The notes under the pieces were generated by a model. It searched no databases. It worked only from the letters and a program-made list of their open reading frames with translations, and was not told the DNA's origin. The position numbers and the translations under genes were made by a program. Of a stretch of DNA of 64,000 nt, positions 44,113 through 52,291 are shown in pieces; position 1 is the stretch's first letter; the number at the start of each line of letters is the position of its first letter. Origin of the DNA: Nitrospira_D sp035465795 (lineage in GTDB: Bacteria > Nitrospirota > Nitrospiria > Nitrospirales > Nitrospiraceae); assembly GCF_049546785.1 (NCBI RefSeq), contig NZ_JBMWAN010000008.1, positions 16,769 to 80,768 on the forward strand, given 5' to 3'.

Positions 44113-44673
44113 CTACGATTTATGCACATGGGGATGCAACAAGACCGGCTGAGGAGGCCCAGGGGGGAGAACGGCCCACTTCAACTGCGGGCACCAGCCG
44201 ATCTCCCCGGAACCCGCAACCGCCTCAATCGGCTGGCCTCGCATTGATCCATCGCCGTCCGGCAACATCTGGATACAGGGGGTACAAAGGAACTGGCACG
44301 GAACCGGGCAACTGCGGGCTTCGCAGCCGACCAGCGTATGGAAGAGCGCGGCCTTTTCCTCGCAATGGCGAACCGGATCGGGGGCCAGCAAGCTTTCCCG
44401 GTAGCACTCCAGGCGCTGCCACAACTTCGTCAAATTGGAAATCGGACGCGCGTTGACACTGGCCCAGGCGCCGGGAACGCGGACGGATTCGCCGATCAAC
44501 TGCAGCGCCAGATCGATCCCCTTCGGCAGATCGGGAAACGTGGCGATACAGACCCGGTCCCCGCCCGCCCGTTCCACCATAAACGCGGGGGCGCGCTGAG
44601 CGAGACTCAGCGCGCCGGAATCGTCATCCGTCATCCGCTGGGGAATATGCACAACCAGATTCATCTCATGCAT
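44113..44673 (-). CDS. Cys-rich hypothetical protein
   Basis: This 186-residue protein has no signal or membrane helix. The C-terminal half has a cysteine cluster (VGCEARSCPVPCQFLCTPC) with six cysteines in about 20 residues, and ends in a His/Pro-rich tail (LLHPHVHKS). These are plausible metal ligands (zinc, copper or an iron-sulfur cluster). I do not recognise the family. It lies between a SUMF1-fold protein and the CopD-like protein, so a copper-handling role is possible. ATG 44664 is an alternative start. Confidence 0.65.
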   Translation of the reverse strand: MHEMNLVVHIPQRMTDDDSGALSLAQRAPAFMVERAGGDRVCIATFPDLPKGIDLALQLIGESVRVPGAWASVNARPISNLTKLWQRLECYRESLLAPDPVRHCEEKAALFHTLVGCEARSCPVPCQFLCTPCIQMLPDGDGSMRGQPIEAVAGSGEIGWCPQLKWAVLPPGPPQPVLLHPHVHKS

Positions 44674-44801
44674 TCCGAGGCCCCTGCGCGCGGCGTGAGC
44701 ATAGCGAGCGACCGATCGTCTCTTGTCATTTGCACTGAATCCGACTCGCCGGCCTGCGACATCAGCCTGGTTAGGAATGCCTACGTCGCGTTCCTCGCGT
44801 G

Positions 44802-45764
44802 CTATTCGCTCACCATCGAGACTTTTGTCCCTGCATCGCCCTGCGCATCGCGCGCGCAGCGGAACCCCATCCAGTTGATCTTCGTATTGGGATCGGTGCC
44901 ATTTCGCATCGCCGCGCGCATGGTGGTGGTGCTATCCATCCAGCCGCCGCCGCGAAACGCCTTTTGCGTGCCTTTTTCCGGACCTTTGGGATTCCGGTCC
45001 GGGGCCGTCTTGTAGTAGTCCTGGTCATACCAATCGGCTACCCATTCGGAGACATTGCCCATCATCTGATAGGTGCCATAGGGACTCACCGCATTGTCGT
45101 ACTTGTCCACCGAGATCAGCGGCGGATACAGCAGGAGCCGTTCTGGACGATCGCGCACAGGACCCGATATCCCCGTGCGACCGAAGTTCGCGCGGGTCAG
45201 CCCGGCGGATTCCTTCCCCCAGGGATTGATGCGGCCATCCTCGCCGCGCGCGGCCTTTTCCCATTCGGCTTCCGTCGGCAAACGCTGTCCCGCCCACTTG
45301 CAGTAGGCATCCGCGTCGTACCAGGACACATGCATGATGGGGTGGTGCGTCATCGTGTCCTGGAAGTTGCCGCCGTCATAGCGCCAGTCGATCTGCGGAT
45401 TCCGGCCGGTCGCGAGAATGAATTTCAGATACTGCAAATTGGTCACTTCATACTTATTGATCTCGAACGCATCCAAGTAGACCCGTCGCTGGGGCAGCTC
45501 GGAGCGATAGGCCACCCTATCGGTCTTCTTGTCGCTCCCCATGATGAACTCTCCGGCCGGCACCAGGACCATGTCATCCTTGGCCTTGATCGTCGCCACC
45601 CGCTTCTCCGCGAGTTGCTTGCCTTCCGGGGTCCACTCCACCACGATGTCCTGCACGTCGAGCCCCCAGGCCATACGGGCCATGATAAGCAGCGCGGCGA
45701 GCACCAAGACCGCGTTGATACCCCACTCCCACTTTCTGAACTGCTCCGCTTCCTTCCGTTCCAT
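44802..45764 (-). CDS. SUMF1/FGE-fold protein with N-terminal membrane anchor
   Basis: This 320-residue protein starts at ATG 45764 behind GGAGG. One N-terminal helix (WGINAVLVLAALLIMARMAW) is followed by a formylglycine-generating-enzyme fold: PAGEFIMGSD, YEVTNLQYLKF, HVSWYDADAYCKWAGQRLPTEAEWEKAARG and MGFRCARDA, quoted in part. The last cysteine is at the place of an FGE active-site cysteine; its usual partner is less clear. No sulfatase gene is nearby. It is a paralogue of 45791-46753. It may modify or bind the giant oxidase or another exported protein (inference). Confidence 0.85.
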   Translation of the reverse strand: MERKEAEQFRKWEWGINAVLVLAALLIMARMAWGLDVQDIVVEWTPEGKQLAEKRVATIKAKDDMVLVPAGEFIMGSDKKTDRVAYRSELPQRRVYLDAFEINKYEVTNLQYLKFILATGRNPQIDWRYDGGNFQDTMTHHPIMHVSWYDADAYCKWAGQRLPTEAEWEKAARGEDGRINPWGKESAGLTRANFGRTGISGPVRDRPERLLLYPPLISVDKYDNAVSPYGTYQMMGNVSEWVADWYDQDYYKTAPDRNPKGPEKGTQKAFRGGGWMDSTTTMRAAMRNGTDPNTKINWMGFRCARDAQGDAGTKVSMVSE

Positions 45765-45790
45765 TTCTCGGCCTCCTCGTTGGTAACAGG

Positions 45791-46753
45791 CTAGCGGCTC
45801 GAGGCCAGAGGCACGGGGTGTGTCATATCCCCCCTCTCGCCACTCGCCTCCGGCCACTTGCCTACATCCGATTTCGCACAGCGAAATCCCGTCAAATAGC
45901 TCCGTCTCGTTGGCTCGCCCCCGTTGCGCCCGGCCGACCGCGCGACTTCCGGATCTTCATTCCAGGATCCGCCGCGAAACACTTTCAAGTCTCCCGTCTC
46001 CGGGCCTTTCGGGTTGTCGTTGAATCCCTTCCGGTAATACTCCGGATCGAACCAATCGGACACCCATTCGCTCACGTTCCCCGCCATCTGATAGACACCG
46101 TAAGGGCTGGCCCCTTTGTCGTAGCGATTGATGTTGGCCAGCGGGGGATACTTCGCGCCCCGCTTCGAACCGGGATGCGCGATATTGCTCTTGATCCAAC
46201 CGGCCGGCTCATCCCCCCAGGGAAACATCCGGCCGTCTTCGCCCCGCGCGGATTTTTCCCATTCCGCTTCCGTAGGCAATCGCTTGCCCGCCCAGCGGCA
46301 ATAGGCATCCGCCTCCTGCCAGCTCACGTTGATCACCGGATGCAAGGCCATTTTTTCCGGGAATGGTTTGGCTCGCCAGAACTGCGGCCAGTCCATGCCG
46401 GTAGCGAGAACGAAGCGCAGATATTCCACATTCGAAACCTCGTACCGGTCAATCTCGAAGGCGTCCAGGTAGACCGGATGTTGGGGAAACTCTTGCGGAC
46501 CCGCCGCCCGGTCCTTCTGCGGATCACTGCCCATGAGAAACTTTCCGGCAGGCACCGTCACCATGCCGCCCGGCACCTCGACCATGGCCATCCGCTCGAC
46601 GTCATCCAGCGGGGTCCATAAGGGAGGCTGCGCGGAGGATTCGTGATTGGCCAGCGCAGCGCTCGGGCACGCGGCCAGAGGCACGAGGCACGAGGCCAGC
46701 GCAACCAGCATCACCCATACCCGCGACTCATTGAATCCGCCCCATCGCCTCAT
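45791..46753 (-). CDS. exported SUMF1/FGE-fold protein
   Basis: This 320-residue protein has a signal peptide (to about residue 36, SAALA) and the same FGE-like domain as its neighbour: PAGKFLMGSD, YEVSNVEYLRF, WQEADAYCRWAGKRLPTEAE and TGFRCAKSD. Start ATG 46753 follows AAGGGGA. It is the first gene after the giant oxidase but beyond a likely terminator. The signal region is encoded by a GAGGCACGAGGC-type repeat tract. Function unknown; a role in maturation of the oxidase is possible. Confidence 0.85.
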   Translation of the reverse strand: MRRWGGFNESRVWVMLVALASCLVPLAACPSAALANHESSAQPPLWTPLDDVERMAMVEVPGGMVTVPAGKFLMGSDPQKDRAAGPQEFPQHPVYLDAFEIDRYEVSNVEYLRFVLATGMDWPQFWRAKPFPEKMALHPVINVSWQEADAYCRWAGKRLPTEAEWEKSARGEDGRMFPWGDEPAGWIKSNIAHPGSKRGAKYPPLANINRYDKGASPYGVYQMAGNVSEWVSDWFDPEYYRKGFNDNPKGPETGDLKVFRGGSWNEDPEVARSAGRNGGEPTRRSYLTGFRCAKSDVGKWPEASGERGDMTHPVPLASSR

Positions 46754-46810
46754 ACCGATCCCCTTGCCTCTCGCCCCATCTCCGGCAAGCCGGTTTTACT
46801 TCAGCCTGTA

Positions 46811-46851
46811 GAAACAAGATGGGGGAGCTGCATGAAACAGGCAGCCCCCCC
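46811..46851 (-). terminator. likely Rho-independent terminator after the multicopper oxidase
   Basis: Read on the minus strand, GGGGGGGCTGC (46851-46841) pairs with GCAGCTCCCCC (46831-46821), with one G-U pair and a 9-base loop. A T-rich stretch (ATCTTGTTTC) follows. It lies 29 bases after the oxidase stop and before the SUMF1 gene, so the oxidase is probably mainly monocistronic. Confidence 0.65.
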
Positions 46852-46879
46852 ACCAGGTGTTACACCATATCCGCTCCGC

Positions 46880-49800
46880 TTACTTCATGGCGGTCGGAAT
46901 GGCCTTCACTTCGGGCTGCGCATCCGCCTGCTTGGCGCCCATACCGGCTGCGCCGAGCGGCTGGATCCGTGAATCGCCGGCTGGCAAGACACGGAGGTAG
47001 CCCCACTGTCCGGACTGCGTGTAGGGCAGCCGTGCGTTGGACCAGACGAAGTCCCCCACCTGACGATACGGGCCGCCCGCACCGCCACGGATGAACACGT
47101 CCAGCACTTCCGATCCGGCGTACTCCACCACGCTGATTTGGTCAGCACCCGGCATGTACGGCTCGATCGGCCACTCGTGGCCTTCGACACCGAACATCCC
47201 GTTCTGCTCGCTGTTCGCACCGAGGACATGGATGCGAATGGCGTCACCGGCATGCGCCTCGATCAGAGGCGTGACGGGATCCTCGGGCTTATCCACCACG
47301 CAGGGCTGGAAGATTTTCCCGAGCGAGCAGCCTTGCTCTTCGCGGAACTTGTACGGTTCGGCACGGTAGTTCACCGACGTCAAACCGGCCACGTTCTGCA
47401 CGTAGGGCATGAACGCGGTTCCGATGATGTTGTCCTCATCCTGGAAGAAGAGGGCCACATCACGATAGTTCCGCATGCCCACGTTTTCCGGCAAGCTGGC
47501 GTCCACAATGACGTCCGCCCGCCAGGTGTTCTTCTGCGACACATCCGCACCGGTCACCGGATCGCGATACTGCGATCCCTTCGGGCCGACGATGATGGCG
47601 CCATACAACCCGTTGCGCGGATTGACGACGATGTTGCCACCATCCCACACCAGCGACGTCGTCTCCTTATTGGCAGGATGCGCGTAGTAGGTGTAGCTCC
47701 GGCCTTCGCCCGGTCCCACGGTCTGATCGCCGCCGTTGTTGCCGACGTTCAGGCCCTGGCTGTCCCTCGGATCGAACGCCAAGCCCGGCGCAAAGAACGA
47801 CGCCCGGCTGGCCTTCATCTTGTTCTTCAGATTGACCTTGATGCAGTCACCAAGGTTGACGCGCAGCGTCAGCGGATTCGGAGTCACACCGCTGGCCACC
47901 GTCGTCGCTTCCTCTTCCAGCGCGAAGATCTTGCCTTCCGGCATGGTCATTTCGATCTTCCGCTCGAAGTCCACCTCGATCGCATCCGGCGCCTTCGGAT
48001 TGAGCTTCATCGGGCGATCCAACGCCACGACGTTGAAGCTCTTCACCGGGGCATCAGCCGGACAGACTGAGCTGGGGGTTGCGGGAATCCCGAGGGGATT
48101 GGTCCCCCTGGGAAGCGGCTTCAGATCCGCCACTTCCTTATCGAGCACGCGCACGATGCCCCATCCACCTTCGGCGAAGTGTGACGTTCTGCCGTTGAAG
48201 TGGATGTAGTCACCGGGCATACCCTGGAATCCGCCCGCCTTGGTCACGAGGTCATACCGCTCGGCGATCCCGACGTGAATCGAGTTCTTCCGGTTGGCAT
48301 CCGCCGCATACCGTTCCGTGAGGAAGGTGTGGCCGGCGATCGTCCAGACGTGCGATTCGTTCATCAGCTGGTGCAACAGGCGGAACACCATGGTGTCGCC
48401 CGTGTACGCCCGCAGGAGCGGTGTACCCGGATCCCCGTGGATCGCGCTGCTGAACAGCTTCGACGTATCCGGATTGTTCGAGAGGCGCTGCGCAAACGGA
48501 GCCGCGCGGAAGTTGAAGCCGCTGCCGGTCGTATGCGTGCCGCCGTTGATGTACTTGTTCGGTGCGTTCATGATCTTATCGGGCATCTGGAACGACACCG
48601 TCTTGCCCGCTTCCAACGCCACTTCGATCGGCTGTCCCGGAGGATTGCCGGCTTCGATGACGTTGACCGTGTGCGGCACCGTGTCGTGGATGGAGACCAT
48701 CAACTCACGGAAGCTGCCGCTCACACCGGCACCGATCGGCTCGTTGCTATGGATGTCCGCGATCGGACCGCTCCACACAAGCTTGCCGTTCTTCGGATCA
48801 TGATAGGTGGACCCGAACGGCTCCACGATCGTCACGCCGAACCCGCCATGCGGCCAGGTCGTCGCGCCGAACGCGTGGTCATGCCAGAACACGGTCCCCA
48901 TATCCACGTCCACCCACCACCGATAGCGCACAAACTCCGGCGAGACCAGGTCGTTCGCCGGATGGTTGTTCTTCAGCGGCTTGAAGAACGTGATGGAATC
49001 GCCCTTGATCTCCTTGATGCGGGCGACTTCGGAGCAGCTCTTATCCCGCGGCAATGACGCCGTCGGATCGTTGCCCTTCTCCAAGCAATCCATGCCCACC
49101 ATCACTTCGGTGTTCACATGCAACGGCGTCGCACCGGGAGCCATCTGAATCTTGATGGACCTGGCTCCGGCTTTGGCCCCGCCGACGATCTTGGCGACCA
49201 TCGGGGCAGGCAACCCGTGCTTCGTCTTCTTGCCCCACATGGTGAAGGGGCGCACGGACATCTCATACTCCATCCCGGAGATCACACCGTCCGAGTTCCC
49301 TGTATCGAACTGGAAGAAGTGGGGATGGATGTTGATCTTGGACGACTGGAAATTCGTGTAGTCGTCGTCGTCCCACTCGCTGGTGAGAACCAAGTCCACG
49401 CAGTCATACACGTTGGCGCGAATGACCGCCGGAAGCTTGAGATCATCGTTGGCTCTGGTCAACCGCTCTTCTTCATGGAGCAGGTAGATCAGACCATCCT
49501 TGTCCACCATGGCCGGCTCTTTGCCCTGCTTCTTGGCAAGAGTGATCGGCATGCGGACAAAGTGAATGTTGTAGAACTTCTGATTGGCATTCACCGGGCA
49601 GAGACTCCAACGTCCCTGCTCGCCCGGCTTGGCCGGCTCGGAAGTCCGCTCGCCATTCTCATCCTGGTGGATCGGCTCCAACCAGGGCGCGCCACTGTGG
49701 TTCGCGGAGAACGGCACACGCTTGCCGAAGTGCGGCTTGAACAGCGGCCAGGCCATCTTTCCCGTGGTCGGATCGAACAGAATTGCCGGTCTGGTGCTGT

Positions 49801-51820
49801 CATCCCACTTGGCCGCCCACGGATACTTGGGGTTCTGTGCGGTGCTTTCCCGTTCGCCGACCGCCACATTCCCGTTCCACTTCCAGTCCCACACCGTCGC
49901 GTCATAGGCCATGATCTGGCCCTTTTCGTCTTCGGTATGGCCCGGCTTACCCTGCGCCGGCACGAACATTTCGACCCAATCCTTGATGTTCACGATCACC
50001 GGATCGGATTTCCAGTTCGTCTTCTGGCTCTTATCGACAATCTTGAAGGTCTTGCCGAACCAATCGACGGTCGAACCGATCAATTTGTCCGACGAGACAC
50101 CCTGCCTCATGCGGCCCTGACGATCCGGCAACTCACGCATATCCGGCATCGTGTCGGTATGCGCATTGCCAACCTGCAGCGTATTGTAGAACCGGCCGTA
50201 CCCCCACATGCCCGCGACATAGTGGTGCGCCACGTGGCAGTGATAGAGGAATTCGCCGGCCAGGTGCTGACAGCCACCGCCGCCGCACTCCGGTTCCAGG
50301 TCGAGGGATTCGGACGGACCGACCACTTCCACGTCCACCCGATCAGACTTGGTGCGAACGACCGGGTACTTCACCGGACCGTCCTGCCCCTTATACCAAT
50401 GCTCTTCCTGATCGGAACGCGGGCTGCGCTGCCAACGGATGGTTCCGCTATGGGGATGGTGGGAGTGGAACACTTCCGATCCACCGTGCACCAACCGCCA
50501 CTTGACCGGATCACCCAGGTAGCCACGAGCCACCGTGGTGGGAGGGTCGCCGAAGGTGTAGGCGCTATAGGCCAACGACTCGTCCTCGAACCCGAAGTAT
50601 TCATGCTGCAAATGCATCTGATCGATGCCGAACGGCTCGCTGCGATAGTTGATCGCGCGGCCACCCGGACGATAGGCATCCGTCAACGGATCGCGCTGCG
50701 GCAAGAAGTCACCCTTCTTGTTCAGCGGCCGGAACGCTTCGTCGCCGATCTCGTGATAGAACAACACGAACTCGCGGAAGTCCGGTCCCGACCCGTTGTC
50801 GATCATGACCTGCCATCCGCCCTTCGTCTCGGGCGCGGCGCCCGTGCCGAGGGGATCGAGGTACTTGGAGCCCTTCGGTTCGACGATGAACGCGCCGAAC
50901 AGGCCCAAGACCGTCAATTCGCGGTCATTACTCCATGAATGGAACTGCCGCACGCCTTCCTGCATGGTCGGATGGATATACCATTCGAACTCCTGCGTCT
51001 TGCCCGGCGAAACGACCGTGTCCGGGTTCGTCGTCGTCGCGGGCTTCCCGGTGGCGCTCACGATCATGCTGGAGGCCTGGATGACCAAGCTGCCATCTTC
51101 CGCCTCCATCTGGTTGCGCAGCGTCATCTTGACGCAATCGCCCTGGTTGGCGCGAAGGACCAGGGGCTGAATCGCATCGCCCTGGTTGCCGGTCGTCACC
51201 GCGCCCGGATCGAATCCATCCTTTTCACGAGCGGCCTTGTTCTTGGCCTCCTCGGCGCGAACCTTGTCGATTTCATCCGTGTGGACGTACATGTATCCGG
51301 GATAGAAATCGAGCCACCGGTTCAAACTGATCTCGATGTTGATCATCGAGACATCGAACTTCTTGACCGGGGCATTGGCCGGACACTTGCCGCCGGACGA
51401 CACCACCGGCTCGCCCTTGCCCGAGTCCGTCATGAGCAGGAAGCTGCTGCCGTCCTGGCCCATGTACTGGTGCATCATCGATGTGTTGTTGAAGGCGCCG
51501 GAGGTCGGGGACGCCTGCGCGTCTTTCTGCGCCTGCTGCTCCAGCTTCTCCATCAACCGATGATGCTGCATCTCCATCTTCTCTGCGTTGCCGGCACGAC
51601 CCTCGATGGCGTTTTCCACCACCGTCTGCCCCTTCAGTTGCTGGGTCCACCCCGGCATGGCGACGGGAGTCGCGTGTCCCTGATGGGACCCCTCTCCCGT
51701 TTCTGCCGCAAACAGCCACGGTGTCGCCACCAGACTGCCTGCCAGCAGCACGCTTTGAAGCATCAGCGCCGCATGTGTGCGCCTCCGCTTGCGTGTAGGT
51801 TGGAATAGAAAAGACCTCAT
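46880..51820 (-). CDS. giant multicopper oxidase, MofA/MnxG-like
   Basis: This 1646-residue exported protein has a signal peptide (residues about 1-39) and many cupredoxin-like domains. Copper-site motifs are visible in several places: FHSHHPHSG (about 451-459), HCHVAHHYVAGMWG (527-540, joining type 1, 2 and 3 ligands), NIHPHFFQFD (830-839), FWHDHAFG (979-986) and HVWTIAGHTF (1157-1166). Length and layout resemble MofA of Leptothrix (about 1660 residues) and MnxG, which are implicated in Mn(II) oxidation. The substrate here is not proven. ATG 51820 follows GGGGAGG. It has its own sigma-54 promoter and a structured leader, and a sigma-54 activator gene lies immediately upstream. Confidence 0.9.
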   Translation of the reverse strand: MRSFLFQPTRKRRRTHAALMLQSVLLAGSLVATPWLFAAETGEGSHQGHATPVAMPGWTQQLKGQTVVENAIEGRAGNAEKMEMQHHRLMEKLEQQAQKDAQASPTSGAFNNTSMMHQYMGQDGSSFLLMTDSGKGEPVVSSGGKCPANAPVKKFDVSMINIEISLNRWLDFYPGYMYVHTDEIDKVRAEEAKNKAAREKDGFDPGAVTTGNQGDAIQPLVLRANQGDCVKMTLRNQMEAEDGSLVIQASSMIVSATGKPATTTNPDTVVSPGKTQEFEWYIHPTMQEGVRQFHSWSNDRELTVLGLFGAFIVEPKGSKYLDPLGTGAAPETKGGWQVMIDNGSGPDFREFVLFYHEIGDEAFRPLNKKGDFLPQRDPLTDAYRPGGRAINYRSEPFGIDQMHLQHEYFGFEDESLAYSAYTFGDPPTTVARGYLGDPVKWRLVHGGSEVFHSHHPHSGTIRWQRSPRSDQEEHWYKGQDGPVKYPVVRTKSDRVDVEVVGPSESLDLEPECGGGGCQHLAGEFLYHCHVAHHYVAGMWGYGRFYNTLQVGNAHTDTMPDMRELPDRQGRMRQGVSSDKLIGSTVDWFGKTFKIVDKSQKTNWKSDPVIVNIKDWVEMFVPAQGKPGHTEDEKGQIMAYDATVWDWKWNGNVAVGERESTAQNPKYPWAAKWDDSTRPAILFDPTTGKMAWPLFKPHFGKRVPFSANHSGAPWLEPIHQDENGERTSEPAKPGEQGRWSLCPVNANQKFYNIHFVRMPITLAKKQGKEPAMVDKDGLIYLLHEEERLTRANDDLKLPAVIRANVYDCVDLVLTSEWDDDDYTNFQSSKINIHPHFFQFDTGNSDGVISGMEYEMSVRPFTMWGKKTKHGLPAPMVAKIVGGAKAGARSIKIQMAPGATPLHVNTEVMVGMDCLEKGNDPTASLPRDKSCSEVARIKEIKGDSITFFKPLKNNHPANDLVSPEFVRYRWWVDVDMGTVFWHDHAFGATTWPHGGFGVTIVEPFGSTYHDPKNGKLVWSGPIADIHSNEPIGAGVSGSFRELMVSIHDTVPHTVNVIEAGNPPGQPIEVALEAGKTVSFQMPDKIMNAPNKYINGGTHTTGSGFNFRAAPFAQRLSNNPDTSKLFSSAIHGDPGTPLLRAYTGDTMVFRLLHQLMNESHVWTIAGHTFLTERYAADANRKNSIHVGIAERYDLVTKAGGFQGMPGDYIHFNGRTSHFAEGGWGIVRVLDKEVADLKPLPRGTNPLGIPATPSSVCPADAPVKSFNVVALDRPMKLNPKAPDAIEVDFERKIEMTMPEGKIFALEEEATTVASGVTPNPLTLRVNLGDCIKVNLKNKMKASRASFFAPGLAFDPRDSQGLNVGNNGGDQTVGPGEGRSYTYYAHPANKETTSLVWDGGNIVVNPRNGLYGAIIVGPKGSQYRDPVTGADVSQKNTWRADVIVDASLPENVGMRNYRDVALFFQDEDNIIGTAFMPYVQNVAGLTSVNYRAEPYKFREEQGCSLGKIFQPCVVDKPEDPVTPLIEAHAGDAIRIHVLGANSEQNGMFGVEGHEWPIEPYMPGADQISVVEYAGSEVLDVFIRGGAGGPYRQVGDFVWSNARLPYTQSGQWGYLRVLPAGDSRIQPLGAAGMGAKQADAQPEVKAIPTAMK

Positions 51821-51920
51821 ATTACGGCCTCCCCGGTTAAGCCCGCCACGATCGGCGGCTGGTTAAAAAACCCCTGTCTATACCCACTGCTGTTCCGCGT
51901 TCCACCAACATTTGTAAGGA

Positions 51921-52038
51921 ACCGGCCTCCGCATCTTCCGGCCTTCTTTCAGGAGGGAAAGAGCTGGTGAAGGTTTCCCTCTTGCGAAGGAGAGGGTCAT
52001 TCGGAGGCCGGTCCAAAATCACCCAGACCTTCACCAGC
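51921..52038 (-). promoter_or_regulatory. structured 5' leader of the multicopper oxidase: interleaved inverted repeats
   Basis: Two long perfect inverted repeats interleave. GCTGGTGAAGGT (51963-51974) pairs with 52027-52038 (12 bp), and ACCGGCCTCCG (51921-51931) pairs with 52002-52012 (11 bp). A third hairpin, CCCTCT (51977-51982) with AGAGGG (51991-51996), lies inside. The order of arms means the two long stems either form a pseudoknot or exclude each other. The outer stem begins about three bases after the predicted transcript start (52041). This resembles a leader switch; no known riboswitch consensus was recognised. Confidence 0.6.
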
Positions 52039-52052
52039 GACCCCTTTCTAGC

Positions 52053-52067
52053 GCAAACCTTGTGCCC
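52053..52067 (-). promoter_or_regulatory. sigma-54 (-24/-12) promoter of the multicopper oxidase
   Basis: On the minus strand the box reads GGGCACAAGGTTTGC. GGCAC and TTTGC match consensus, with GG-N10-GC spacing exact. The predicted start is near 52041, giving a leader of about 220 bases to ATG 51820. The gap 51821-52291 contains this promoter, the leader repeats and possible activator sites, and no gene. Confidence 0.72.
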
Positions 52068-52218
52068 AACCTGAGGTAACTCAATGAAAAATGAGATTCT
52101 TCAATGCTGGAGCGACGTCGGTGATTCTTGACGGGGGACTCCTGCTGGTGCCGGAAGAGATACAATTCCACCCGCCTGGACAGGTCCGACACAGACCAAT
52201 AGTCACTCTAAGTATTTT

Positions 52219-52250
52219 CAACATGTTGCACTGTCCATTAGTTTGGACAG
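52219..52250. promoter_or_regulatory. possible activator sites upstream of the oxidase promoter
   Basis: A perfect 10-bp palindrome CAACATGTTG (52219-52228) is followed by CTGTCC-N8-GGACAG (52231-52250). They lie about 155-185 bp upstream of the -24 box, where sigma-54 enhancers usually sit, and they differ from the CTGTCGC palindromes. They could bind the PAS-type activator 52292-53686. The second could instead help terminate that gene, as it lies 42 bases after its stop, but no T-run follows. Confidence 0.45.
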
Positions 52251-52291
52251 CACCGGAAGTCCATTTGGGGAGAATCGGGACTACCGGGGAG

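Noticed and set aside
52219..52250. reading the two palindromes as a Rho-independent terminator of the PAS-type activator gene
   Set aside because: The stems are short, the loops AT-rich and there is no following T-run in the direction of transcription; an activator site is a better, though still weak, explanation.
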